Positions 27,601 through 35,989 of a stretch of 64,000 nucleotides of DNA are shown here, piece after piece. Under the pieces are notes generated by a model, which saw nothing but the letters and a program-made list of their open reading frames with translations, made no database searches and was not told the origin of the DNA. Numbering within the stretch: the stretch's first letter is position 1; every line of letters starts with the position of its first letter. This DNA comes from an uncultured Lachnospiraceae bacterium. Its GTDB lineage: Bacteria; Bacillota; Clostridia; Lachnospirales; Lachnospiraceae. The stretch is from contig CAMUAR010000005.1 in the NCBI GenBank assembly GCA_947086895.1, forward strand, positions 1 to 64,000, written 5' to 3'. The translations under genes were made by a program, and so were the position numbers.

Positions 27601-29797
27601 CATAAAGAGCCATAATATCGCCCATCACGGTATCATAATGGTAGAAATAAACTTCAGAAACACGCATTGCTGGAGCACTTGCCAGATACGCTCCAATACC
27701 GATCTGAATTTTCTTTACCATCACTGGTTCTGCAAACAAAAGAACTGTGTAGCTGCGCCCGTCAACATCCTGCTTTGTAAGCTTCTGAACACCAGAAAGA
27801 TCATGAGAAGCACCTTTCTCATCCCAGTAGCGAACTCTGTAATAGGTAAATTCATGACCTGGCAGACAATACATAGCGATCGTATCCATCTTGTACGCCT
27901 GGTCAAACTCATAAGTTAACCCTGCTACTTTGCTCATTACGTTGAAACCGCCCTCGTCCCAGCCTGCAGTCTGGTAATAGGAAGTTGGGGTGCTGTCCAC
28001 AGTTCCCCATGCAGTTGTTTCTGTCGTATCAAGCGGACTGTCCACCATAGGACATACAGTGCGCTTTGTCGCGCTGATAATATGCGCTCCCTTTTGTCCC
28101 GGCTGACCAAAATTGATCATGTGGTAACGAGGGATCACCGGCGCATTCAAATCTGTTGTTTTTGCAGAAGCGGTCAAAGACGGTCCGCTCTCGCCAAGTT
28201 CATTGACACCGGTCACATAAATCAGGTACTCTACCTTGTCTTTCAGGTCTAAAATTGTGTATCTTGGATCTTCAATTCCTGTAATCTTCTGGTATGTAGC
28301 AGCCGTTTTCTCTTTGTAGTACAGATTATAGGTTTGCGTATCCTTCATCTTCTTCCAGGAAACATTGATGCTCTGGTAACTTCCCGTTGCGGATACATTG
28401 TCCGGCTTATCTGGTTTTTTGGTTGGCTTTGGAATCGCAGATACTTCGCTGCCATACCCGCTGCGCCATGTACCATTTACGGACTGAACCTTAATCTTAT
28501 ACTCCTTGTAGTTTTCCAGTTCATCTTCGCCAAGCGAAGCAATCTGAATGGAATTGCCCGCGACGCGCACAGTTGCTTCAGCACCGGTCTCACTGTCCTT
28601 TACAGATATTTCATATCCTGTAACATTGACACATGGATCCCAGCTTACGCTGATCAGCTCGCTGCCTGGAACCGCTGCCACGTTTTGAGGAATATCCATC
28701 TGCGGCTCTGGTATTCTGTTCTCCATACCGTTGACAAACTCAACTTTGGAGATCTCTGCAAGCGGACTTGTCTTTTTCATTCCTGTAATTGTCAGCGTGA
28801 CTCTCTTGACTGCGACCTGACCGCCAAGATTCAGCACAATATTGCCGTGCTTGTCAAATTCCGCTCTTGCAGTGGAAGATTTTAAGAGATAGGAAACGCC
28901 TGCTGTTGCAGGTACCTCTACAATCTGATCCTGACCATTTTCCACATAGGTAATGGAAATCACTGCATCGCTGATTGAATTGTCACCTGCGGTCTCAATT
29001 ACCATACCGTCGGCAACTGTGGCAGCCTCTCCAGAAACACCGATCTCAAAATCGAGAGAAACCGGATTTTGTTTTGAAATATCGCCGCCAAACGCCGGCT
29101 TAACTTTAACGCTTGCTTCATTTTTCAAAAGCCCGTTTAAGTCGCCTTCCACTTTTGTATTTTCTCCTTCTTTCGGCACAATCACCGAGGCTGGTACAAA
29201 AGTCTCGATGCTTGCTAAAGTATCCCCGGATACTTGATATCCTTTTGTAAAATACTCCAGATCCACAAGATTCACTACACCATCTCCGTTTAAATCCATC
29301 AGAGCATTTGTACTTCCCTGATCAATGGCGTCCACAAGCAGTTTTCTGTCGGTCTCATCAATCTTGCCGTTGCCGTCAACATCACCGATCAAAAGAACGC
29401 CCGGATGCAGCGCCCCTTTGCTGTAATTTAGACCGCCGAGGAAACCTGTTGCCAGATTAACGTCCAACCCCTGTGTGCCAACGTCGAGCTGCTGTGTGTA
29501 GTCTGCGAAACCAGCCGCCTTCAGGCCAAGCGTGTACGTTCCTGCTGCCAGATGCTCGAAACTAGCACTGGAACTGTCCGCGCCAAGCGTAATGGTATCG
29601 CTGAGGGTCGTGCCGTTCCCCTCAAGGCTGACGGTAAAGTCAACCTGCTTTTTCAGGATAAGCCCGGAGGCAATGGATACATCTACCTGCCCTGTGCCTG
29701 CCCCGGCAGCGTTTCCGCTGCCTGCTTCGGCGGCATTTACGGTCTGACCCTGCAGAGCCAGTGTTGCCGCCAGAAAGAATGCCATCTTTCTTTTCAT
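24602..29797 (-). CDS. Secreted M60-family (enhancin-like) metallopeptidase with internal dockerin
   Basis: The protein has 1731 aa. Signal peptide 1-22 (ends TVNA), a carboxypeptidase-regulatory-like beta domain (about 35-115), a type I dockerin with two calcium loops (DVDGNGKIDETD at 139-150 and DLNGDGVVNLVD at 168-179), a discoidin-like region, two fibronectin III domains (about 366-550), a galactose-binding-like domain (about 555-730), the peptidase domain with HEIGH at 1098-1102 and Glu1113 fitting HExxHx(8,28)E, then a second discoidin-like module (about 1435-1560) and a C-terminal beta domain. M60 peptidases cut mucin-type glycoproteins, so host or dietary mucin is the likely substrate. 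AAGGAG before the ATG at 29797 sets the start. Confidence 0.9.
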   Translation of the reverse strand: MKRKMAFFLAATLALQGQTVNAAEAGSGNAAGAGTGQVDVSIASGLILKKQVDFTVSLEGNGTTLSDTITLGADSSSASFEHLAAGTYTLGLKAAGFADYTQQLDVGTQGLDVNLATGFLGGLNYSKGALHPGVLLIGDVDGNGKIDETDRKLLVDAIDQGSTNALMDLNGDGVVNLVDLEYFTKGYQVSGDTLASIETFVPASVIVPKEGENTKVEGDLNGLLKNEASVKVKPAFGGDISKQNPVSLDFEIGVSGEAATVADGMVIETAGDNSISDAVISITYVENGQDQIVEVPATAGVSYLLKSSTARAEFDKHGNIVLNLGGQVAVKRVTLTITGMKKTSPLAEISKVEFVNGMENRIPEPQMDIPQNVAAVPGSELISVSWDPCVNVTGYEISVKDSETGAEATVRVAGNSIQIASLGEDELENYKEYKIKVQSVNGTWRSGYGSEVSAIPKPTKKPDKPDNVSATGSYQSINVSWKKMKDTQTYNLYYKEKTAATYQKITGIEDPRYTILDLKDKVEYLIYVTGVNELGESGPSLTASAKTTDLNAPVIPRYHMINFGQPGQKGAHIISATKRTVCPMVDSPLDTTETTAWGTVDSTPTSYYQTAGWDEGGFNVMSKVAGLTYEFDQAYKMDTIAMYCLPGHEFTYYRVRYWDEKGASHDLSGVQKLTKQDVDGRSYTVLLFAEPVMVKKIQIGIGAYLASAPAMRVSEVYFYHYDTVMGDIMALYEDDLHTVLRPDVTQATIDALRVRSKEIDEVSGEYNPNLEALERELQTAEDILHNASLNAPVEIHNKITMKDIGRGFGGLNAWQPLGITAAAGEKITIYVGSDKKKSGEMTSLRLVATQYHSESGALASGVQTLKVGANVVDIPRIGTLAEQENGGALYIEYTGKAGAERYAVRVSGGVAVPKLDLYDVTDAAERLARAEKYVTELDSYVAAMEQNHNRFHKNSEHQYVQMDYDRTNCVLGATDLLLNKMMISIPAPQVLAGLGTGTVKERAQKLVNSMDAMEDMMHLFYQHKGLNKNATAEIDQIPKGHLNIRYQRMFAGAFMYAAGNHIGIEWGSTPGMVTSVPVQADAEGRYQSGNYFGWGIAHEIGHDINQGAYAVAEITNNYFAVLAQAKDTNDSVRFLYDNVYKKVTSGTKGKASNVFTQLGMYWQLHLAYDNGYNYKTYDDYSEQLANLFFARVDNYARTPANAPKPGGVALTISGGSDQALMRLACAAAEKNILDFFERWGMTPDDDTKAYAGQFAEETRAIYYVNDESRVYRKQGGTSSLGTQGNVDAVGDMVTAAVNANAANQVDFTLGSKTIPESDVLGYEIVRCMWSGSEKIRETVGFATGNTFSDTIVSINNRMVWYEITVIDKYLNRSAVKVLDPIKIQHDGSLDKTFWTVSTNNLVVEGETEETGSTSDVIYDKDPDDETVPARTYLVDHDISTIYEATAGENAEIVMEFNKLNTITGIKCTFGNSVPAGSYEVFARSAGSWVSVAKGSFVPGTTEPQRIYFTNDVWKHVGSADAVKLVLTGISGSTVSIAELDVLGVTGDNIDFHQVASYSLASVEAVSGGAISGAAIDATTFAAAREGAASIGRLTADYQYGDKPEDVIKADSIVFSGSYKGNAAYNVVVLYDQDGNIIAGTDTDGSRKSLHVIYAPVPATGNIEDTSDGIWLYWIDPAWKVDWSKITQVRAELYRVNDALTNDGERLVSDSLFEVMPAQDQLPGITLDGIQQ

Positions 29798-29865
29798 GTT
29801 GCATTTCTCCTTTTTGTTTTGTCGCACGAAAAAGTTGCACCAAATGTTCCCAATTTGGCACTTTA

Positions 29866-29894
29866 ATTATACCAGAATGCACAAATAATTTCAA
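29866..29894 (-). promoter_or_regulatory. Promoter of the M60/Ig operon
   Basis: On the minus strand TTGAAA (29889-29894) and a perfect TATAAT (29866-29871) are 17 nt apart, about 70 nt before the start codon. Just downstream the dyad CCAAAT/ATTTGG (about 29841-29858) falls in the early transcript. Confidence 0.8.
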
Positions 29895-29918
29895 TATAAA
29901 AAGTAAAACAAACCCTTA

Positions 29919-29931
29919 TTACATTATGTAA
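29919..29931. promoter_or_regulatory. Candidate operator, perfect dyad upstream of the M60 promoter
   Basis: TTACAT T ATGTAA is a perfect 13-bp dyad 25 bp upstream of the -35 box, where an activator could bind. The surrounding DNA is AT-rich, which raises the chance of coincidence. Confidence 0.35.
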
Positions 29932-30202
29932 CAATAACGGTCTTTATTTTAATAATTTATTTATATATTTATTAAAAAATAAATTTATATATTTATTTTA
30001 TTTTTCTTTTTAGTCGCAATGCGAATAATTTTTTCAGTAACTATTTTAGTATTTTTATGTATTGTAGTCGTGTTTTATACTGTCAGATTTGTATTTTAAT
30101 TTTTCACATCACAGTAATAGCTCTTTGTCGTGTTGCATCCTGCCAAATCAAACAGAAAAGATTTCGCATTCGCTTGCTTTGCAGGCAATTTTTCTCAGAT
30201 AT
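29932..30202. other. AT-rich gene-free region upstream of the M60 operon
   Basis: Poly-A/T tracts dominate 29940-30010. No frame with a start signal or protein-like composition is seen on either strand. Confidence 0.45.
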
Positions 30203-30260
30203 AAAAAATACCTTTAAAGTAACTGATTTTTATATTTCATCGGTCTACTTTAAAGGTATT
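30203..30260 (-). terminator. Terminator of the prfA operon
   Basis: A perfect 15-bp inverted repeat (AATACCTTTAAAGTA at 30207-30221 and its complement at 30246-30260) with a 24-nt loop is followed on the minus strand by TTTTATAT. It lies about 40 nt after the prfA stop. Confidence 0.7.
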
Positions 30261-30296
30261 ATATGAAACTGAAATAAGATGTTCGACAAACTGCTT

Positions 30297-31376
30297 TTAC
30301 TCTTCTGCCATACTCGCTAATTTTGCAGCTTGGTCCGCGGTGATACATGCATCGATAATCTCCTCGATATCTCCATCCATCACTTTGTCAAGTTTATAGA
30401 TTGTCAGCCCAATGCGGTGGTCAGTCAATCGTCCCTGCGGAAAATTGTATGTTCTGATTTTCTCAGAACGGTCGCCTGTACCGACCTGGGATTTTCTTGC
30501 CGCCGCTTCCGCATCATGCGCCTTTTCAAGTTCTAATTCATAGAGTCTTGACCTTAAAACTTTTAACGCTTTGTCCCTGTTTTTCAGCTGGGATTTTTCA
30601 TCCTGACATGAAATCACAATGCCTGTCGGAATATGTGTAAGTCTTACTGCGGAGTCTGTAGTATTTACGCACTGACCACCATTTCCAGAAGCACGGAACA
30701 CATCAAATTTACAATCATTTAAATCAAGTTGTACATCGACTTCCTCCGCTTCCGGCATAATTGCAACGGTTGCCGTCGAAGTGTGAATGCGTCCGCCGGA
30801 TTCTGTTACAGGGATGCGCTGCACGCGGTGAACGCCGCTCTCATATTTCAATCTTGAATATGCGCCGTTTCCCTCAATCATAAAAATAACTTCTTTGCAG
30901 CCGCCGATTCCGCTCTCATTTAAATTCATCATATCAATCTTCCAGCGCTTTGTCTCGGCGTACTTACAGTACATACGAAACAATTCCGCCGCAAACAGCG
31001 CTGCTTCGTCGCCGCCTGCGCCTGCACGTATCTCAACAATCACGTTTTTTTCATCATTCGGGTCTTTTGGAAGCAGCAAAACTTTTAATTGCTGCTCTAA
31101 TTTTTCAACTTCCGTCTTATTTTCAGCCAGCTCTTCCTTCGCCAGCTCCCGCAGCTCCTCGTCGCCTTCCTCCTCAAGCATAGCAAGGCTGTCCTCTATA
31201 TTTTGCTTTGCCTGCTTATATTTTCGAAATGTCTCAACAACCTCTCCAAGATCATTTTGTTCTTTCATCAACTTTCGAAAACGGTTTGTGTCATTCGCCA
31301 CTGTCGGCTCGTTCAGTTCCGCCTGCAGTTCCTCGTAACGGCGTTCTGTATCTTCCAACCGATCAAATATTTCCAT
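30297..31376 (-). CDS. prfA: Peptide chain release factor 1
   Basis: RF1 reads UAA and UAG stop codons and triggers release of the finished chain. The 359-aa product has the GNGGQCVN motif that reaches the peptidyl-transferase centre, the [10 protein letters not shown] stretch containing the PxT codon-reading motif, and the basic C-terminal domain. The start is set at the ATG giving [17 protein letters not shown], which matches the family; the longer frame would translate the hairpin and AGAATGCGAGGA signal just upstream. It is followed by a terminator, and prmC, which methylates its GGQ glutamine, is the next gene upstream. Confidence 0.96.
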   Translation of the reverse strand: MEIFDRLEDTERRYEELQAELNEPTVANDTNRFRKLMKEQNDLGEVVETFRKYKQAKQNIEDSLAMLEEEGDEELRELAKEELAENKTEVEKLEQQLKVLLLPKDPNDEKNVIVEIRAGAGGDEAALFAAELFRMYCKYAETKRWKIDMMNLNESGIGGCKEVIFMIEGNGAYSRLKYESGVHRVQRIPVTESGGRIHTSTATVAIMPEAEEVDVQLDLNDCKFDVFRASGNGGQCVNTTDSAVRLTHIPTGIVISCQDEKSQLKNRDKALKVLRSRLYELELEKAHDAEAAARKSQVGTGDRSEKIRTYNFPQGRLTDHRIGLTIYKLDKVMDGDIEEIIDACITADQAAKLASMAEE

Positions 31377-31380
31377 AATT

Positions 31381-31407
31381 TCCTCGCATTCTGCCGCGTA
31401 AGCGGCA
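31381..31407 (-). promoter_or_regulatory. Recurring start-site element with hairpin before prfA
   Basis: The minus strand has TGCCGC TTAC GCGGCA, a perfect 6-bp stem, running directly into GAATGCGAGGA, then AATT and the prfA ATG. This is the clearest hairpin form of the element. One T-to-C change (GCGAGGA instead of GTGAGGA) separates it from the other copies. Confidence 0.7.
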
Positions 31408-31506
31408 TTTTCAATCAAAGGAACTTTGGGCTGCGCAGCAGCACAAATTCCAAGGTTGAAAATTTTTAATTTTCAATCTTATCCCTCCCGTTACAGTTTC
31501 CTGCAA

Positions 31507-32343
31507 CTATTTCTGGTTATCTTTTTTTGCGGATATTACACGGTCAAGTCCCGCGTAATCCTTTGTTACTTTTATCCCACCAAATCCACCGCCCAAAAGC
31601 AGCTCTGTAACTTCTGCCGCCTGACGGCTGCCAATCTCAAAAAACAGCTGTCCTCCCAGCTTTAAATACTTTGATGCTTCCGCGATAATTTTTTTGTAAA
31701 AGTAAAGACCATCCGCCATTCCATCCAGTGCCATTCTCGGCTCATGACAACGCACTTCTGGCATTAAAGTTTCAATTTCTTCGCTTTTAATATACGGCGG
31801 GTTGGAAACAATAATATCAAACGTTTTATTCACAGGCTCAAATAAATCTCCCTGCAAAAATTCTACCAGGACACCGCAATGCTTCGCGTTCTTTTTTGCA
31901 ACTGCAAGCGCTCCTTCTGAAAGATCACAGCCGCAGGCATACGTTAAGTTTCCAAACTTTGCAAGGCTGATAATAATACAACCAGAACCTGTACAAAGGT
32001 CAAGAACACTTTTTTCACTGCAGCAGCTAAGTACTTCCTCGACAAGCCGCTCGGTATCTTGTCTTGGAATCAGCACATCTGGAGTTACAAAAAATTCCAG
32101 CCCCATAAATTCCTGCATGCCTGTCAAATATTGCAGAGGTATACGCTTTGCGCGCTCTTCAACAAGCTTATCAAAATACGCCTGCTGTTTTTCCTGAAAC
32201 GGCAGCCCCCCGTCAAACAGCAAATCTGCTTGTCCAAGTCCAGTCACAAAATAAAACAAATACTTTGCGGTAATCTCTGCCTCCTCAACTCCTGAAGCTG
32301 CAAGTCGCACCTCGGCGGCTTTTACTGCCTCTCTTCTTGTCAT
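31507..32343 (-). CDS. prmC: Release factor glutamine N5-methyltransferase
   Basis: This 278-aa enzyme methylates the Gln of the GGQ motif in release factors, using SAM. It has the helical N-terminal RF-binding domain with FYGLEF-like sequence (MGLEFFVTPDVLIPRQDTERLVEE), the SAM site VLDLCTGSGCIIISLA and the catalytic NPPYIKSEE. Its start overlaps the yqhQ stop by 4 nt (ATGA), so translation is coupled, and prfA lies about 130 nt downstream: enzyme and substrate are made from one operon. Confidence 0.95.
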   Translation of the reverse strand: MTRREAVKAAEVRLAASGVEEAEITAKYLFYFVTGLGQADLLFDGGLPFQEKQQAYFDKLVEERAKRIPLQYLTGMQEFMGLEFFVTPDVLIPRQDTERLVEEVLSCCSEKSVLDLCTGSGCIIISLAKFGNLTYACGCDLSEGALAVAKKNAKHCGVLVEFLQGDLFEPVNKTFDIIVSNPPYIKSEEIETLMPEVRCHEPRMALDGMADGLYFYKKIIAEASKYLKLGGQLFFEIGSRQAAEVTELLLGGGFGGIKVTKDYAGLDRVISAKKDNQK

Positions 32344-33608
32344 TCCTTTTTATCCTTCTCATCCTCGGATTTACTGTTATAAACAAAATAGCGGTCCAAA
32401 GCGCGCAGAATATCATCGTCCTCGTCATGCACATTGTATATTGTATCTGTATTATAACCAGCATGAACTTTCTTTTTCATTGTTTCTTGATTCTCTTTCG
32501 CTGCTGCGGCAAGCTCTTCCTCGTCGCCTGGTCTGTCTGCAAAAAGATGGTCAAGGGAAGTCAGCTCGCTCTTTCCTCCGCCCAATTCTTCCACGGTAGC
32601 TGTCGAGACGGCTTTATCAACATCTGGTTTCTCAATCTGCTCCGGCTTTTTATTCTCCGCCTGCTTTTTCTTTCCCTTACTTCTTTTCAAGTACTTCGCA
32701 ATTCCTTCCTGTTCTTGATAAGCACGCCAGTCAAACACGGACTCTACGGCTGCAATCCCAGTTTCAATCATAGAATCGTCAGGCTCTTTTGTTGTCAAAC
32801 CCTGCAGCAAAAGTCCCGGCTTACTCAACAAAACCACCACTTTATTTTCACTGTTTCCTGCCAGTCGGATAAACTCATAAGAAATCCCTGCAATCAACGG
32901 CACAAGCACAATGCGAAGCACATATCGCATCCATGCTGTCTCAACCCGGATAAACATAAACAGAACAAAACTCACAAGCATAACAACAAGCATAAAACTT
33001 GTGCCGCAGCGCTTGTGACAGCGGCTCTGCCGTCTTACATTCGCCACAGTCAGCTCCTCGCCGCGCTCTATGCAGTTGATACATTTATGTTCAGCTCCAT
33101 GATACATAAAAACCCGCTTAATATCATTTAGCCTAGAAATCAACGCTACGTAAACCACAAACATCAAAATACGCAGCACGCCTTCGAAAAGCAGCTGCAC
33201 AGTTTCTGAACCAGCCAGCTTTCCAAGAATACTTGAGATTGCTAACGGAAACAAAATAAATACAACAACTGCCATAAGAATCGATAATATAACCACTCCA
33301 ACATCTGCAAATGCCTCTTTTGTCTTTGAACCTTTCTTCGCTGGCTCTTTTTCTTCCTGCTCTTCGCTGGCTAGACCAGCAGACCAAGTAAGCGTCCGAA
33401 TTCCAAGCACCAAAGACTCCACAAATGCCGCCATCCCTCGAAATACTGGCAATTTAAACAGTTGGATTCGTTCACTGACACTGTGAAATTCATCTGTCTT
33501 GACTTCTACCTTGTTATCCGGCTTTCTGACTGCGACTGAGTAGCGACTGCCATTTTTCATCATTATGCCCTCAAGCACTGCCTGCCCGCCAATTCCCGAT
33601 GACTTCAT
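32340..33608 (-). CDS. YqhQ-type DUF1385 membrane protein
   Basis: A 422-aa membrane protein with the DUF1385 signature near the N-terminus (GIGGQAVLEGIMMKNGSRYSVAVRKPD), four or so helices (about 100-125, 140-165, 205-225, 228-250) and MYHGAEHKCINCIERGEELTVANVRRQSRCHKRCGTSF, a His/Cys-rich stretch suggesting metal binding. The last 130 residues are a charged, disordered tail, longer than in B. subtilis YqhQ. Function is unknown. It commonly neighbours rpmE, prmC and prfA in Firmicutes, as it does here. Confidence 0.88.
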   Translation of the reverse strand: MKSSGIGGQAVLEGIMMKNGSRYSVAVRKPDNKVEVKTDEFHSVSERIQLFKLPVFRGMAAFVESLVLGIRTLTWSAGLASEEQEEKEPAKKGSKTKEAFADVGVVILSILMAVVVFILFPLAISSILGKLAGSETVQLLFEGVLRILMFVVYVALISRLNDIKRVFMYHGAEHKCINCIERGEELTVANVRRQSRCHKRCGTSFMLVVMLVSFVLFMFIRVETAWMRYVLRIVLVPLIAGISYEFIRLAGNSENKVVVLLSKPGLLLQGLTTKEPDDSMIETGIAAVESVFDWRAYQEQEGIAKYLKRSKGKKKQAENKKPEQIEKPDVDKAVSTATVEELGGGKSELTSLDHLFADRPGDEEELAAAAKENQETMKKKVHAGYNTDTIYNVHDEDDDILRALDRYFVYNSKSEDEKDKKE

Positions 33609-33734
33609 CCGAATCGTTCTCCTTCCTTACTATAAACCCGCCAAAAACCGAAAATTTATCACGCGGCGCCCGCGTATTTAAAAATAGGCTGAGATTATTT
33701 TTTCCATAACCTCAACCTCTTTCCCGCCCGTATG

Positions 33735-33757
33735 CAAAAAAACCGCCTTTTCGCAGT
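33735..33757 (-). terminator. Possible weak terminator after rpmE
   Basis: On the minus strand ACTGC GAAAAG GCGGT forms a 5-bp stem with one wobble, followed by seven T, 27 nt after the rpmE stop. Confidence 0.45.
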
Positions 33758-33783
33758 CTGCTTAAAGGGTACACCATATAAAA

Positions 33784-33990
33784 CTACTTATTGTTTAAAC
33801 CGTATCTGCGGTTAAACTTATCAATCGCACCGCGCACTGTTGCAGCTTTCTGCTGACCCGTATAGAACGGATGGCACTTAGAGCATATTTCTACATGGAT
33901 CTCCGGCTTTGTCGAACCAGTCACAAACTCATTGCCACAGTTGCAGGTAACCTTTGCCTGGAAATATTTCGGCTGAATGGACTCTCTCAT
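33784..33990 (-). CDS. rpmE: 50S ribosomal protein L31, zinc-type
   Basis: This 68-aa ribosomal protein bridges the subunits. Cys residues in CNCGNEF and [13 protein letters not shown] give the zinc-binding (C+) form. AAAGGGG seven nt before the ATG giving [10 protein letters not shown] sets the start; the longer frame is not family-like. It has its own promoter and a leader hairpin. Confidence 0.96.
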   Translation of the reverse strand: MRESIQPKYFQAKVTCNCGNEFVTGSTKPEIHVEICSKCHPFYTGQQKAATVRGAIDKFNRRYGLNNK

Positions 33991-34010
33991 TTTTATACCC
34001 CTTTCCTGTA

Positions 34011-34032
34011 TATCGCGGGCTTGTCCGCGATA
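34011..34032 (-). promoter_or_regulatory. Leader hairpin immediately before the rpmE ribosome site
   Basis: TATCGCGG and CCGCGATA pair perfectly over 8 bp around a 6-nt loop, ending about 10 nt before the rpmE Shine-Dalgarno. Ribosomal protein leaders for L31 are known in bacteria; whether this matches one needs a covariance model. Confidence 0.5.
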
Positions 34033-34141
34033 CTGCTCCGGCAAGAAACCTGGGAATTTTCTCCTCCAGACTTTTCACCCCGCATTATCCTTTTATATAT
34101 CGATTTCTAACCGATATACCTGATTTTTAAACAGCTTTTTG

Positions 34142-34170
34142 ATTATAACATACCATGTCAAACTTTGCAA
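34142..34170 (-). promoter_or_regulatory. Promoter of rpmE
   Basis: On the minus strand TTGCAA (34165-34170), 17 nt, then TGT-TATAAT (34142-34147), an extended -10. The leader would be about 145 nt long. Confidence 0.75.
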
Positions 34171-34195
34171 TACCCAATCAAAATTTTCCCATCCG

Positions 34196-35185
34196 TTATA
34201 CAATGCTTTTGTATATTCGAATACGAAAACAAGCTCCGCCTTCTCTTTTGTTCTCTGCATGTACCGTGCCGTTCTGCGATGCGACAATCGCCTGAGTCAG
34301 CGCCAGCCCAATACCGACGCTTTGACTGCCCGAATTTTTACCTTTAAAAAATCGCTCAAATAGATGTGGCAGCTCGTCCTCACCAATGCCCGCGCCGTTG
34401 TCCGATATCGAAATCTCCGTGTAAATCGCGTTCTCCATTCCCTCCACGGTAATTGTACCGCCTTCTTTTGTATGTTCCATACAGTTTTTCAATACATTGC
34501 TTATCGCTTCTACACTCCATGCAAAGTCTCCGATAAATCCCGCATCTTTTGCAATTTTTGCAGTATCCAGCTGCTGCCCTCGCAGTTCAAACGGTATCAA
34601 AAACGGCTCCGCAGCCGCTTTGACAAGCGCGGTCAAAGACACTCTCTCCGACGCAAATTCAATCGTTCTTGCATCTAACTTCGACAATTTTAAAAGTGCT
34701 TCGATCAGCCACTCCATCCGCGCGGTAAGCTGCCTTGCCTGCTGGACTTCCTGTCCTGTATTTTTGCCGGAAGTAAGCGAGGCAAGATTTAAATTCAATG
34801 CAGTCAACGGTGTTCGGATCTGATGGGAAATATCCGCAATGGAATCCGCCAAAAATCTCTTTTCTTTTACAAGCTGTTCCGCCTGCGTTTTCAACGTATC
34901 TGTAACCTTCGCAAGCTCACTTGCAAGAATCGCAAGTTCCCCCTCCTCATAATTGTTAAACCGCACCCCATAATCTCCATGCAAAAGCTTGTCAAGGTCA
35001 CACGAAAGTTCTTTCAGCCGCCGAACTCGAATTTTTATTGTGACAGCAAATGCAATGCCAAACGCAGCCGAGATAAAAAATACAAGCACCGCCGCATTGC
35101 GCGAAACAAAAAATCCTGCTGCCACACCTGTTGCAGCAATTATGAAAAATAAAATTAATTCCCTGCGAATATCCTGATCTTTCAT
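34196..35185 (-). CDS. Sensor histidine kinase
   Basis: A 329-aa kinase with two N-terminal helices (about 10-27 and 31-50) separated by only a few residues, a short HAMP-like linker, HisKA with His121 (DISHQIRTPLTAL) and an ATPase domain with NVLKNCMEHT, DNGAGIGEDELPHLFERFFKG and GIGLALTQAIV. The lack of an extracellular domain suggests sensing within the membrane or through a partner. It lies 37 nt after its response regulator on the same strand. No transporter or other target is adjacent. Confidence 0.88.
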   Translation of the reverse strand: MKDQDIRRELILFFIIAATGVAAGFFVSRNAAVLVFFISAAFGIAFAVTIKIRVRRLKELSCDLDKLLHGDYGVRFNNYEEGELAILASELAKVTDTLKTQAEQLVKEKRFLADSIADISHQIRTPLTALNLNLASLTSGKNTGQEVQQARQLTARMEWLIEALLKLSKLDARTIEFASERVSLTALVKAAAEPFLIPFELRGQQLDTAKIAKDAGFIGDFAWSVEAISNVLKNCMEHTKEGGTITVEGMENAIYTEISISDNGAGIGEDELPHLFERFFKGKNSGSQSVGIGLALTQAIVASQNGTVHAENKREGGACFRIRIYKSIV

Positions 35186-35222
35186 AAAATTTTTACTTAA
35201 CTTTCCCTATATTTTCACTGTC

Positions 35223-35888
35223 TTATGCGCGGTAGCCAAGCCCGCGCACGGTCTTGATGCGTTCTGGCTTCGCAGGATCATCCTCTATTTTCTCCCGCAA
35301 GCGTTTTATGTAGACCGTCAGCGTATTATCATTCACAAATTCCCCCGCCATATCCCACATTTCCGAGAGCAATCTCTCGCGTGTCAATACCTGCCCTTTG
35401 TTTTGGCAAAATAATAAAAGCAACCGATATTCCAGCGCAGAAAGCGCAAGTTCTTGTCCATCTTTTACAACTACCGCCTTGTTGGTATCAACACGGACTC
35501 CATAAAAATCCATAATGCTCTGCCCTCGCCCAGTGCGCCGAAGCACGGCGCGTATTCTGGAGACAAGTTCTCTTGGCCGGAATGGTTTGCGGATATAATC
35601 CTCCGCTCCCATATCAAATCCCGCAACCACGCTGTACTCATCCCCCGAAGCAGTCAGAAAAATAACAGGCAAATTATATTCCTGTCTCAGCGCGCCGCAG
35701 AGGGAGAAGCCATTGCCATCCTCAAGAGAAATATCGAGAAGCGCCAAATCAAAACTTTTCTTTTCCAAAAGTTCCCTCGCCGCACGTTGTCCTGACACAC
35801 AAGCAGCTGCAAAACCTTCTTGTGTCAGAAACGCATAAAGACTTTGAGAAATCATTTTATCATCTTCAACAAGCAAGATTCGCTCCAT
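35223..35888 (-). CDS. OmpR-family response regulator
   Basis: A 221-aa regulator: receiver domain with Glu8-Asp9-Asp10, phospho-acceptor Asp52 (LALLDISLEDGNG), the switch Thr in FLTASGD and Lys in IRKPFRPRE, followed by a winged-helix domain ending in ERIKTVRGLGYRA. It is transcribed ahead of the kinase at 34196. Targets cannot be told from the window. Confidence 0.9.
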   Translation of the reverse strand: MERILLVEDDKMISQSLYAFLTQEGFAAACVSGQRAARELLEKKSFDLALLDISLEDGNGFSLCGALRQEYNLPVIFLTASGDEYSVVAGFDMGAEDYIRKPFRPRELVSRIRAVLRRTGRGQSIMDFYGVRVDTNKAVVVKDGQELALSALEYRLLLLFCQNKGQVLTRERLLSEMWDMAGEFVNDNTLTVYIKRLREKIEDDPAKPERIKTVRGLGYRA

Positions 35889-35989
35889 CCAAACCTCCTC
35901 CCATCCGCAGCTAACCTACATATAACTTTTTTAATATTCTTTTCTGTGCTGCATTTAGATCAAAATACTTTGCTCAGCCAAGTTGCTTT

